Origin: Sarcomyxa edulis
Lineage: Eukaryota > Basidiomycota > Agaricomycetes > Agaricales > Mycenaceae
Assembly: GCA_009761415.1 (NCBI GenBank)
Contig: QUOL01000005.1
Location: forward strand, 62,001-126,000
Reading direction: 5' to 3'
Length of the DNA stretch: 64,000 bases
How positions within the stretch are numbered: the first letter of the stretch is position 1; each line of letters opens with the position of its first letter. The translations under genes and the position numbers were made by a program. The notes under the pieces were generated by a model. That model ran no database searches. It saw nothing but the letters and a program-made list of their open reading frames with translations, and had not been told where the DNA came from. Below, piece by piece: positions 48,068 to 58,508 of this stretch.

Positions 48068-48430
48068 TACTGTAGCTCTCCGTATGGGTGCAACCGTCAC
48101 GGTCACGGTCGGCCGGTTGTGTTGCTTTATGTCACGAGTCACGACGGCCGGGGTTGCATCCAAGGTCGGAATGTCACGGTAAAATTCCCCGAAAAGGCGA
48201 GAAATTCGGAAAAAACCGCCTAAAGATGTCATTTTTTCCCTCTTTTTGTTCGAGAAACATCGAAAGTGAAGTGATATGTGCACCTACAAATTGCTGGAGA
48301 GGTTTAATCTCATAATTTAGACAGCCTTGGTTGCATTTTTCGGTTGTGTCACGGCTCACGGTGCCTCCGTTGCTTCTGTTCGGACGTCACGGTACCGGAG
48401 GCCGTTGCACCCATACGGAGAGCTACAGTA
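48068..48430. mobile_element. Miniature inverted-repeat transposable element, TA target site
   Basis: The left end CTGTAGCTCTCCGTATGGGT (continuing GCAAC) at 48070-48094 is matched exactly, as reverse complement, by the right end at 48404-48428: 25 perfect base pairs. Both ends are flanked by TA (48068-48069 and 48429-48430), the target duplication of Tc1/mariner-type transposons. The 359-bp interior has no transposase frame and contains sub-terminal GTCACGGT words on both sides in opposite orientation. It is therefore a non-autonomous element (MITE). It sits between the membrane-protein stop and the DUF4139 gene end, probably inside one or both 3' untranslated regions. Confidence 0.88.
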
Positions 48431-48622
48431 TTCCCTTTTCCTTTCTTTGTATATATCCGTGTTGTACTGTGTTAAAATCGTTGACAATATCACGCGATGT
48501 TGTTCACAGCTGACGAGAGTCTGAGAGCATACAAGAAATATATATAATGTTGTTCCGGATGGTATCGACTGGCACTGTACTGTACATGTTGAAAGAAAGA
48601 AAGCAAAACACAACCATCAAAG

Positions 48623-50719
48623 TCACCAGACCTGGACCTGTTCCCACTGCATCTCCGCAGGCCCCTTCAACTCCCATTGAGCCTTGAGTGATATTTTCTC
48701 CCCACCGTCAACTCTCCATCTCCACTCATACTTCCCCACCTTCTCCCCACCACCAGCTTGCCACGCCACCTTCAACCCATTACCCAACTTCACAACCTCA
48801 CGCTCATCAGCATCCGCCAACCCCTCCGGTTCCCTCAATATCACCTTCGCCCTCTTCTCATCGCACGTCGGGATCCCATCCTTCACAACCAAATCCTCCA
48901 ACGCGAACGCATGTTTGTTGTGGATCGTGATTTCAGAGGTGTAGGTCGTCGTGTTGGACAATTCGGAAAAGGCACCGCCTTGCGCTTTGACCGAGTTGGA
49001 TTTACGTGAGTAGGTCACTTTGGTGGCCGAGTCAGCTCCGAGGGTGCATGTGAAGGTGTCGCCTGTGTTGATGTCCTGCATAGGCGGATGTCGATGAGAT
49101 GTAATAAGGGAAGAATTTGATAAGATAGACGTACTTGGATCGATGTATTGGAGACGAAACTTTCGCCGAGGATGACAGTGACATTGCCAGGTAACAAGCG
49201 ATAATCACTCGTATTTTTTACGTAGCACTGGAAAGAGAACAGTAATGTTAGCAAGCTATGAAATATCTATGTCACTGGAACGTACTTGAAGCCAGACCCT
49301 AGGATCGATCCTCGGAACGCAAACGTAGGTAATCTTCCCTTCAAAAGTCAATACAGCAATAGAAACCTGATGCTTGACACCATCGCTCGGGACGCTCGAC
49401 TTTCCTTCAACAGAGTAAGACACGGCAAGTGGGGTCGCTGTGATGAGAGTGGTCGACTCGGAGAAAGCTGCTGGGACGGGGGTAGTGATTTCCTCGAAGC
49501 CTTCAGACGGTTCTTCTGAATGGGTTTCGGTACCAGTGGTCGAAGTCTGGTCCGTATGTGAAGCTGGTGCTGATTGCATTTGTGGTTGTGACTGTCCGAA
49601 AAGCCCCCCGCCGCTACGTCCAAAAAGTCCGGGGAAAGACGCCGTGGATGTGTTACTTTGGGGTACCGCCGCGCCAAACGCTGACGCGCCAGGGCCATTG
49701 AGGACATTAAAGGCAGGCTGTCCAAAGGCGAGAGTAGTGGCAGGACGAGGCGGCTGTGACTGCTGCTGCTGCTGCTGCATTTGGTTTCCAAACAGACCAC
49801 TGGCAGTCTTCTGTCGTAATTTCAGAGCAGGAAGGTTTGGGATGTTTTTAACCATATCAGACGCAACAGTGCTGAGGGTCAAAGCAGTGTCGTTCCAGTC
49901 CTCACCTGTGCTCTGCACTACGCGAGCGCGATAGTGCAACGAGAGGTGAGATGATGGCTTGCCGTTTTCGATAGTGGCACGGAGTTCATACGTGGGTTCC
50001 CAGAACGCGTTCTGGACGACTGATGAGGGTAGTTGTAAGCAGAGTACTCTGGCAATAGAAGATACGGCTTACTATAAGTCAATTTAAGTTCGACAGAGCT
50101 ATCCTCATCGACACCAATGACAACGGTGACTTCTCCGTGGTTGACGCCCTTCTTGGCCATCATCGCCTGCGTGATCTTCTCAATCTCGCGGTCAATGGCA
50201 AGTATATCCTCACCAAGGACAGTGACTGAGGCCAGATTCTTACGGCCTTGCTCAACAAAGCTTTCCAAGAACGACGCCATCTGAACGGGGGAGACATGCT
50301 CTCCGGTCAGAGTCTTGGCATAGTTGACCAATAGGTCCGCCTCATGCTCTCTGACGCGTTTTTCACTCTCCAGGGCTAATTTTTTGACCTTCAATACGCG
50401 AATGGCCTCGGTAAGGCTGTCCTTCGCGGTAGGAGTGGCAAGGGTAGTCGCATCGAGGGTACAAACAACGTCGAATAGTCTGGCAGAACCTAAACCAGAG
50501 ACTCTGACGGATTGGGTATCGATTGTACCAGCAAGTCCTTTGATTTGGACTTTATTTTGTCCGGCCTGCATGCAACACGTCAAGGAAAGCGCCTCCCGTT
50601 GGAAACTACACACGTACCTTTAGATCGAGGGCAAAAGTGCGAACGACTTCTGCCTTGGATGACTTGAAAACAGTCACAGATTTGATGGGGTAGTCTGAGG
50701 CAGACAATTGGAGGGCCAT
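48623..50719 (-). CDS. DUF4139/DUF4140 protein (mucoidy inhibitor A family)
   Basis: Function unknown; the family occurs in bacteria and fungi. From ATG 50719 the N-terminal DUF4140 region reads YPIKSVTVFKSSKAEVVRTF, then NKVQIKGLAGTIDTQSVRVS. A long coiled coil follows (ALESEKRVREHEADLLVNYA to AIDREIEKITQAMMAKKG). The DUF4139 part starts at YELRATIENGKPSSHLSLHY, with RARVVQSTGEDWNDTALTLS as its hallmark. A Gln/Gly-rich insertion (QQQQQQ, then GLFGRSGGGLFGQSQ) sits inside that domain. The last exons give YRLLPGNVTVILGESFVS and a beta-rich end with WQAGGGEKVGKYEWRWRVDG. Seven exons or so. The promoter is divergent from the F-box gene at 51033. Confidence 0.9.
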
Positions 50720-51032
50720 GTTGGTGTTGAAAGACTCTATGACCTGGGATATATAGGTTGTTCAAGGCAGATCACTGCCTCGCGCGACGCCTCGACATCA
50801 AACTCGGCACCGTCAGGGCCGCCGGGATTGACTCAATGGTAACTGGTTTTAAACTAGTTCGTAGGTTCGTACCCTTCGCACCTAGACGAAGAGAAAGTAC
50901 AAAATTTGATAAGATACGGGCTGTGGCCAGCGTGACAGTCGGAGTAACGATGATAGATCGGCTTGGGACCGGCATCATCAACTTGTTAAAGCCTTCTAGA
51001 CTTCAAGACTTCATTCTTTTCATTGCTCGAGC
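50720..51032. promoter_or_regulatory. Divergent promoter region, DUF4139 and F-box genes
   Basis: About 310 bases between two divergent start codons. An open frame across it (50758-51036) has no domain and probably reflects chance. No clear TATA element. Confidence 0.35.
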
Positions 51033-52768
51033 ATGAACGGCAAATCTCAGCTGCTCTCCTCAGATGAAGGTACGGGCGGTGATGATTGGTCTTGCTCGAT
51101 CATACAAAGAATACTTAAACCAGCCAGATACGATAACTCCCGCTGGCGGTAGGATCGAGTTACTGAATTCCAGCGAAGATAGTTTATTGGCGATTCTCTC
51201 TTTCTGCGGAATCTCGGGCGTCGTATCTGCTAGTCAAGTAAGTCAGATGTATCGACTCCATCCTCATTTCGATCTTTGAGAACATACATGCTTTACTTCA
51301 GACGTGCAGATACCTACAAGCTCTCGCTTTCTCTCGATATGTATGGCTATCCCTTGTTCTGGACCTGCAATCGAGAATGATTCTCGATGTGCCACCTAAT
51401 CAAAATTTGCGTGACCTTTCGACATCGGAACTCGTCGCGATGGCCAAACATCTAGTGTTGGGTCCTAAGTTTTGGACTCATCCATACTCTGTCGAGAACG
51501 CCATCTCTCGTAAATATTCTCTGAGGCCCTTTGACACAAACCCAGAGATCCTTTCAGCGCGGCTCCTTCCTGGCGGGCGATATGTAGCCATCACGTCCCA
51601 GCATTTCGATGACATTTCCGAATTCTCGGTCATCATTTCCCAGTGCGGCAAGCTTCATCTTTGGAACGTACCGGAGAATGCGCCAGTATGGCAGTATGAC
51701 CTCCCCCATAGATCGTACCCGCAGGAGTGTAGATATGACGTCGATATGCTCGATGATGGCCGGAGCGGTATCATCTTAATCGTAGAGCCTCTTCTTGATT
51801 CAGCAGACTCCCAATCTCAAAGTTTGTAAGCCGATTTCTGCATCGTCCACTGGTCTGTTTTACTTACTTTTCTGATCCTAGTTTCGTAGACATCATCCAT
51901 TTAGATCTCGTCGACGGATCTCACTTCTCCCTATTCAATATCAACCTTGGTGACGTACATGAGATAAATGACCAAGTGTCCTTTCTAGCAATTCGTGGTG
52001 ATGTTGCTGTCGTCAAAATCACAAGGCAATTATTCTTCATCAATTGGAAAACTCGGTCATGCGTCATACTGGGGGTATGTTGGTCCACCGAACCTACAAC
52101 ATTTCCAGGGTTGGCTGACAATGTATCTTCGACAGACGGATGTCCCAAAGGCTGAATTTATAGCCCTCACCCGCGATCATTTCATCCGACTCACTACTTC
52201 CGATTCCCCGAAGATTACCGTCTGGGACATTGAGGTGTTTGCCTCTCTCGGGTCACCGGCAAATGCGCCTGATAAATGGCACTCAGGCTCGATTGGAGAC
52301 GTCCCTTCATTTCTATCAGAACTACTGGCGCTTTCGAGTGGTCCGTACAGATCTTTATCTATGACGGTACACGAATCGCCCCTCTGTGAAGGCATCTACC
52401 AAGTATCAGTTGTCTCCATCGCCCACGATGAGATCACAATGCTCAGGTACTCACTCTCTACCTCTCGGTCACCCATTTCCACCGCGCCATGGCGTCTAAA
52501 ATCGAGCAGCACGGCCGACACTGGACAGTTTTTCGGCGCAGCTCCTGATGCTACCTACGCAGGGCATGTATGGGGATGGAGATTTGATATGGCTGTCGTA
52601 AACCTCAGGAATTGGACGGGTCCGGAGGATGGTGGAGCGCTGGTGACACTCACTGGAGCTCAAGATCTCGATGAATTTGAAGAGTATAACACGATCACAC
52701 TCTCGGATTATAATGGAGTGGTAGTCCTTGCCACAAATCTTTCGATTCTTCTACGATACTACCGTTGA
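51033..52768 (+). CDS. F-box protein, second agaric type
   Basis: Likely SCF substrate adaptor. ATG 51033 (MNGKSQLLSSDE) joins across a GTACGG intron to DTITPAGGRIELLNSSEDSL. The F-box follows: LAILSFCGISGVVSASQ|TCRYLQALAFSRYVWLSLVL, split by an intron near 51240-51300. The rest has WD-like strands such as GGRYVAITSQHFDDISEFSV, KLHLWNVPENAPVW, RQLFFINWKTRS and SPKITVWDIEVFASL. This matches the other major mushroom F-box group, in which the C-terminus is a degenerate propeller. The frame between 51825 and 52140 changes twice through introns, so that section is approximate. Substrate unknown. Confidence 0.8.
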
Positions 52769-53059
52769 ATAATCCTACCGACTTGCCCAGTAAGAATGAT
52801 GTCGAATTGTCATAGGCTATCGAGCTTGTCTCTGAAGCGACTACGCGTCGCGTCGATCACGTGGCTGCATTCGCGTCCGGGTCGCGTCTTCTAAGTATGC
52901 GTGCACTTACATAAATAATTTTGATTTAATTTTGGCTTTGCGCACAAGGTGCTATCAATTGCCTGATCAGTGGCTTCTTGTCTTCTATCACCACCTTAAA
53001 CAACACAAAATCCGGAATTTGTAGTCCACCCCGTAGTTCTGGTGCTCTGCAATTGGAAG

Positions 53060-53884
53060 ATGGCTGAAAACATAGTCGCAGATGTTACGAGACATGACAA
53101 AGACTATTATATAGAGAGTGATATGGTGATATTTCAGGTAGGGTTTTGTTCATCCATGGAGGTCTCATAACTCGAGACGTCTCGGTTCTCAGGTCGAGGG
53201 CACATTGTTCAGAGTTCCACGATACCGCTTCGAGAGAGGCAGCGGATTCTTCAGGGACCTGTTCTCGCTACCACGTCCACCTGGGGATGCACCCTCCGAG
53301 GGTTCGAGTGATGAGAATCCGATAAGCGTGCTTGGAATCATGGAAGTCGACTTTGCGCGGCTCGTCGAAGTGATGTATCCGCTGTGAGTGACTTGACTTG
53401 TTCGAACTGGTCAGATCCTGATTATCTGGATAGGCAGACTCCATTCGAAACCCGGAAAGACCAAGAATACTGGGTGTCAGTTCTGAAACTGTCCCACATG
53501 TGGGAATTCTTCGAAATCCGTCATTTCGCCATTGGGAAGCTCTCCCAGCTCAACATGACACCAATTGACAAAATAATTTTCGCGAAAGACTACAAGGTCT
53601 CAAAGTGGCTCAGAGATGGATACCAAACTCTGGCGAGACGAAAGGAAACCATCTCTATCGACGAAGCTAAGAGGTTGGGCTTGGAGACTACTGTCCGCAT
53701 GTTCCATGTGCGAGACCATGGTCAAAACGATGACCCGAGTCGGATTTATTACGGTCCCATCATTCGAGACAACGTCGAACTCAACGTCTGGATCAACCTA
53801 GAATTCAAGGATGAGTTGAAGGAGTTAGGGGCGGAGGAGGCCTTATATGTGGGGGTTCTGAGAATAGTGAGATTTGCTGACTAA
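53060..53884 (+). CDS. BTB/POZ domain protein
   Basis: Three exons: MAENIVADVTRHDKDYYIES from ATG 53060, VEGTLFRVPRYRFERGSGFF from about 53193, and QTPFETRKDQEYWVSVLKLS from about 53432. Introns have GTAGGG and GTGAGT donors; the second is 51 nt and phase 2. The block FRVPRYRFERGSGFFRDLFS with LPRPPG, EGSSDENPI and VDFARLVEVMYPL is the BTB fold as found in the mushroom-expanded BTB family. The C-terminal helices (WEFFEIRHFAIGKLSQL, DYKVSKWLRDGYQTLARR) are also typical. BTB proteins often bind Cul3 or dimerise; the specific role is unknown. The third F-box/BTB-type adaptor in this window. Confidence 0.9.
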
Positions 53885-54054
53885 CACTTGGTGAGGTTTC
53901 GGAAAGACTAGTAGGACACATGGAAAATTGAAGGCGTACAGCTTGCAAGCATTTGAAACCCTGGATAATCGTACAAAATATTGAAGATCGACAGGAAGCT
54001 GGAAATCATGCGACCAAAGCGTGTGTTTGCTGTGACACATTGTTCATTCGCACC

Positions 54055-55584
54055 TCAAACAATGTATACATTCTCCTTTGCAACAACGTAGCCTTCCAGC
54101 TTCTTGAAATATTCCCGACGTGCTTCCCTTGCTTCAGCCCATTTCTAAGAAACGACTCCATGAATACGATATGTTTTTGAGACAATAGAAGAAATAGATA
54201 CCTCTCTCTCCTCATCGTCGATACCCTCATCCATATCCAACGCATTGGCCTTTCCCTTTCCCTTATACACCGCCTTCCCTTTACCCTTACCCTTCCCTTT
54301 GGGCTTCACATCCTCGTCGTCGTCGTCGCTATCGTTCTCCACCACGACCTTCTTCCTACCTCGCTTGGCCCTAGCGTTAGGTCGCTTCGGTAACAACGCC
54401 GTCAGACTCTTAGCAAGCCCAATCGGATCCACAGGATCCCCACTACCTCTAGGTTTCTTCGCAGGCCTCTTCTCTTTCTCTTTCTCAGTCTCCGTCTCGG
54501 CTTCACCGTCATCCTCATCGATAGCCTCTTCAACTTCCTCGATTTCAGCTTCCTTTTCAGGATTCTGTCTCCGTTTCATGGGTGATGGACTACTCGGCAT
54601 GGAGCTACGATTCGAATTGGGATCAATGCTACTCCACTTTCGTTTAGCCCACTTCCGACCATTCTGAGTTGGCGTCGATATCAACGGAGGAGACGATGAA
54701 GTCGAACGCTTGAGAGGACTCGCAGGCGGGTGAGCGGCGAGGACTGGGAGCTCATGTGACGAGGAAGTGTTGAGAGTCTCGAAATTGGACTGAATTGGAT
54801 GAGGGTTCGTTTCCCTCTGAGCTTTGAGCTTCTTCTCGAGCGCGAGGAATCCGAATGGGTCCGAGCTAGTGGTGTCATTATAGGGTGGGGGTGTGGGAGC
54901 TAACCTTGGTGAGGCCAAAGGTGGCAAGTCTGTACCAAAGTCTGAGTTCTGCAGTGGGTTGAGCCCACCATCATCCTCGTCGTCGTCAAATGGATTGACA
55001 AATACTGGAGCCTTGATGTCGAAGGTGGGGCGAGAAGAAGCTGAAGGAGGCGACGATGGTGGGAGCGACGAAGGGATGATTTTCCGTGGTGTTGGTTTGA
55101 CAGCAATTGAAGGAACTTTTAGCTTCCGTCTGGGTCTGCCCAACGCCTTGAGCAGGGATCTAGGAGTGTGACGCGATGGTGTGAGTTCGAGAGGAGATGG
55201 AGAAGCGGGCGCAACGAATCGGTCTGTAATATCCTGGAATACTTTGTGTCTTGGTTTGAAAGGCTTTCCAGGAGAATCGCCAACGTTGCTCCGTATTGTA
55301 GCATTGGAATTCTCCGCATCGCTATCGTGGGCGTTCTCGTCCTGATTCTCGTCGTAGTCCTCGTCCCGAGGTTGGTCTCTGTTCTTATTATTGTCCTGGG
55401 TTTCGTCCTGATTTTCGTTACCCTCGTCGAGATTCTCGATCAATTTCGATCTTCGTTTCGGTTTAGACAAAGCAGACTTTGCTTTGCCTTTCTTCCGTGC
55501 TTTCGGTTTCGGCTTTGGAGAAGCAGCTTTAGGGGTGTTCTGTATAGTCTTGTCACGAAGGGCGCTGCGAGTCTGTGGTGCCAT
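54055..55584 (-). CDS. Acidic/basic disordered nuclear protein, possible sororin-like factor
   Basis: Two exons from ATG 55584: a long first exon, then after a GTATCT intron (about 54144-54200) a short last exon ending at TGA 54055-54057. The sequence is disordered, with several basic nuclear-localisation stretches (KPKPKARKKGKAK, RAKRGRKK), SP/TP sites (TPRSLLKALG, SPSPMKRR) and acidic runs. It contains SSDPFGFLALEKKLKAQR with an F-G-F triplet. The end reads EREKWAEAREARREYFKKLE, then GYVVAKENVYIV, with a KEN box. An FGF motif, a KEN box and a C-terminal W-A-x-A-x-x-A helix are all features of sororin, the cohesin protector. Two MluI boxes lie upstream. Homology is unproven; otherwise I would call it an unknown nuclear protein. 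Confidence 0.72.
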
Positions 55585-55696
55585 TACTATAGTATAGTGT
55601 TATAATCCAAGAAATGAGATAAGACAAGGTTGAATTTGGTTGAAGTCAAGAGGCAAGATGTGTTTCAAACTCCGCTCCCCTAATTTCAAACTTTAG

Positions 55697-55742
55697 ACGC
55701 GTCCCTGACGATAACGTGACTGTGACACCAATTTAGACGCGT
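55697..55742 (-). promoter_or_regulatory. Two MluI cell-cycle boxes (ACGCGT)
   Basis: TTTAGACGCGT occurs twice, with ACGCGT at 55697-55702 and 55737-55742, exactly 40 bases apart. They lie about 115 and 155 bases upstream of the minus-strand start at 55584. ACGCGT is the known site of the fungal MBF (Mbp1-Swi6) complex, which drives G1/S genes. The distance, duplication and identical flank suggest a functional pair controlling the nuclear-protein gene. They are also near the 3' end of the alcohol oxidase gene, where a role is less likely. Confidence 0.6.
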
Positions 55743-55802
55743 TCTCTATAGCGTCGCGGGACAAAATATGGTATGGAACATGAAAGTCACCCAGCGAGTT
55801 GT

Positions 55803-58508
55803 TTACACTCCTTTGATTCCCAGGTCCTCTGAAATCAGTATAGCAGCTTTCTCCCCGATGACCGCCGCAGAAGAGTACGTGTTTGCCCCCACGTTTCCCG
55901 GAGCAATAGACAGATCCGCTACTTTGAGGCCTTGAACACCGTAGACGTTCAAACGAGAGTCAACGACACCGTTACAATCTCGTGGTCTCATGGAGCATGT
56001 CCCGAGCTATGGGAGAAATCATCAGTATAATAGAGGCACCCATCCATCCGGGTTGGAAAGCCCTACCGAATGCCATGTTGTTTCCACTACAAGAGGACGT
56101 TAGATATAGGAACCGGAACGTGAACATCAAAAGGATTTATCCGCACCCTTTCTCCTGATATAATTGTCGATGGCTTCGTCGTCTTCCGCGCTGTATAAGA
56201 GATCAGGCGTAGATATAGGCACAGGGCTTTGATTTTCCATGGGCGCCACGGTACTTCCGACAGGAAATTGAGGATGTCGTGAAACCAGCTCTCCTTCATA
56301 AAGTGGATGCCGGCGCGCGTACTCTCGACTACGTTTATAAGCCCATCTCATAATCGCAAGGTCAGCGAGGCTATACGGTATTGAGCATTTAGTAGGACGA
56401 TGAGTATAAGGATGACAGCTGACCCGCTCAGGAACCCGGAGTCAAAATCAGGGGCAGTGTCCACATTATCTGAGGTGATATGTACTCGACCTGTTGATTC
56501 CTGTATGTTGATCAGTACGAGATGTTGACCGCTAAATTCGTCCTACCGGGTAGTCTAAGAAGTACTCAATCGTGAAGTATTTGCGTAAAGGTAGGCCCGT
56601 ACGGTCCCCGACGCACCTAACGATCGGAATTGATTAACCTCCAGACAAGGACAATGAGACACATCGCACACACCCTGCAAGCGATCCGATGTACAAAACA
56701 GGCTTGTCTCTAGCAGAGTCTTTCGCGAAGAAATTTTTCCATCTGTCCCGGAAGTCTGGCCCTATGGCGTCGAGGTCTTTAGCAGTGGGCCGCATTTTGA
56801 TACCAGAATCGATTCCGCTGGATGAATGAACGGTGTGGGGGAGTATTATGTGAGAACTGTAGACTGACGCACTTCGACGCCAAATGTCCTGTACCATCTT
56901 CCTGCCACTGTCTATAGAGCTCTAAGGAATGTCAGGATCCTCTTCGAGCACAAATAGACGAACCCGCTCACTTTCATACTCGGATGAATCCCCACTCTGG
57001 AGCAAATCGAATGTATTTGCGTCGTTTCGAGCAAGATACGGGATAAACATCAAGAGGTGGTCTAAATGGATTTATACTCAGCTGCAAGGGAGATCACCTG
57101 AGAGTGAGCTAACTACTTGCCATTATAGTTTTCACCAACGCCGGGAAGATCGACGACTTGCTCGATACCAGCTGCTTCGAGCACATCTCTAGAGCCGATC
57201 CCAGATCTTTCAAGAATAGCAGGTGATCCAAACGCTCCTGCAGAAACAACAACAAGGCGATTAGCACACACAGTATAGTTCTTCTCATCCGAGCCTATGA
57301 ATTCGACGCCAACGGCACGTCCATCTCTATACACGTGTGACGTTGAGAGCGACAGAATCAGCGATGAGCTAGGATTCACAAGTATACATACGCACTCGAT
57401 TAGGACTCGTTTGACTCTGCATCCAGTAGCGACATGCAGATTCTTGTTGTGATCCTGGTTATAGATGAAGTGATGAGCGACGTCTGAGCGTCTTCCTGAA
57501 TCACCGTCGATCCATCTGAAAAGGGAAGGTAAAGACAACGCTCCTAAGAGGCATGACTGTACCGTGCTTACTTGGGCCATCTCTGTAAGTAACGTATCAA
57601 CAATCTCAGTACCATTTAGACAGATCGAAGAACATACGGTATACGCATTTATTGTGTATAGGTCATTTGTATCTTCGGTATATCCACGCTCCTTGTCGTA
57701 TTCTGCTGCAAGTTCAAGGAACGACTTGCCGACGTTGGTGTAGATGCCGCCATGGGAGACTTTGAGAGGTCCGTCGTAACCATGCGTTGGATGATCTGGC
57801 TGGACTTGGTACGTCTCAGACTGATGATGCCACTAGTGTTAGTGCACAGTAGACGACCCAGGCGAAGAGGTACCTTTTTGAGAAGGGGTATCATGTCCTT
57901 TGATCCCCAGCCTGGGTTCTCATAAATCGTTTCCCAGTCGTCATAATCAGAACTATAGTATATTGATCAGGCGATGCGAATGCTAGACCGATGATCAGTA
58001 TACAGACGCAGCAGCACGAGTGTACATCATTACTGGAAAGTAGTGAGTGGGAACTGTGCAACGATGCCAAGTGCATTGCAGACGTACAGTTGACGCTAGA
58101 TCCACCACCCACGCACCGACCCGAAGGTACGATAATAGAACGACCAGCTACATGATCACTGGGGTTTGCAACGGTGTATTGAATAGTCTTGGCTCCCGGT
58201 AGTAAATTTTGGAAGTATCGACCAGGTTGGATATGTTCTTGTATTCCATGGGTATGCGGACCTGCTTCTAATACGAGAATCTGTCAGTGCCGTTAGTTCG
58301 TGACCCAGGGCAAAAGCGATCAGATATATATCCTCACCCTCAAAGAGGGGTCTGCGGCAGCAAGACGTCCAGCTGTCAGGCAAGCACTCGTGCCACCTAT
58401 ATTGGCCTGTCAGACATTCTGGATGATGCTACATGTTGTTGAGGTGAGGAATTTACCTCCAGCAAATATGATGTCGTATCCCGCCTTCAGAAGGTATTCC
58501 GATGCCAT
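55803..58508 (-). CDS. GMC oxidoreductase, alcohol oxidase type
   Basis: FAD enzyme that oxidises short primary alcohols such as methanol with release of hydrogen peroxide; in wood- and litter-decay fungi a peroxide source. About 14 exons from ATG 58508: YLLKAGYDIIFAG|GGTSACLTAGRLA (FAD dinucleotide fold), LVLEAGPHTHGIQEH, VPSGRCVGGGSSVN, MMYTRAAAS|SDYDDWETIYEN, GWGSKDMIPLLKK, VVSAGAFGSPAILERSGIGS, GIEQVVDLPGVGENY and MRWAYKRSREYARRHPLY. Then comes the active-site His block TTWHSLGTCSMRPRD (recovered only by splicing near 56000-56090), and SRLNVYGVQGLKVADLSIAP with NVGANTYSSAA (active-site Asn). It ends LGIKGV, so no peroxisomal PTS1 tripeptide. No signal peptide is evident either. Length and motif order fit alcohol oxidases better than aryl-alcohol oxidase. 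Confidence 0.9.

Noticed and set aside
50758..51036. Frame between the DUF4139 and F-box starts
   Set aside because: It covers a short divergent promoter and shows no protein-like pattern.
54245..54667. Plus-strand frame opposite the nuclear-protein gene
   Set aside because: Phe/Ser/Leu-rich antisense product of Lys/Glu codons; typical shadow frame.
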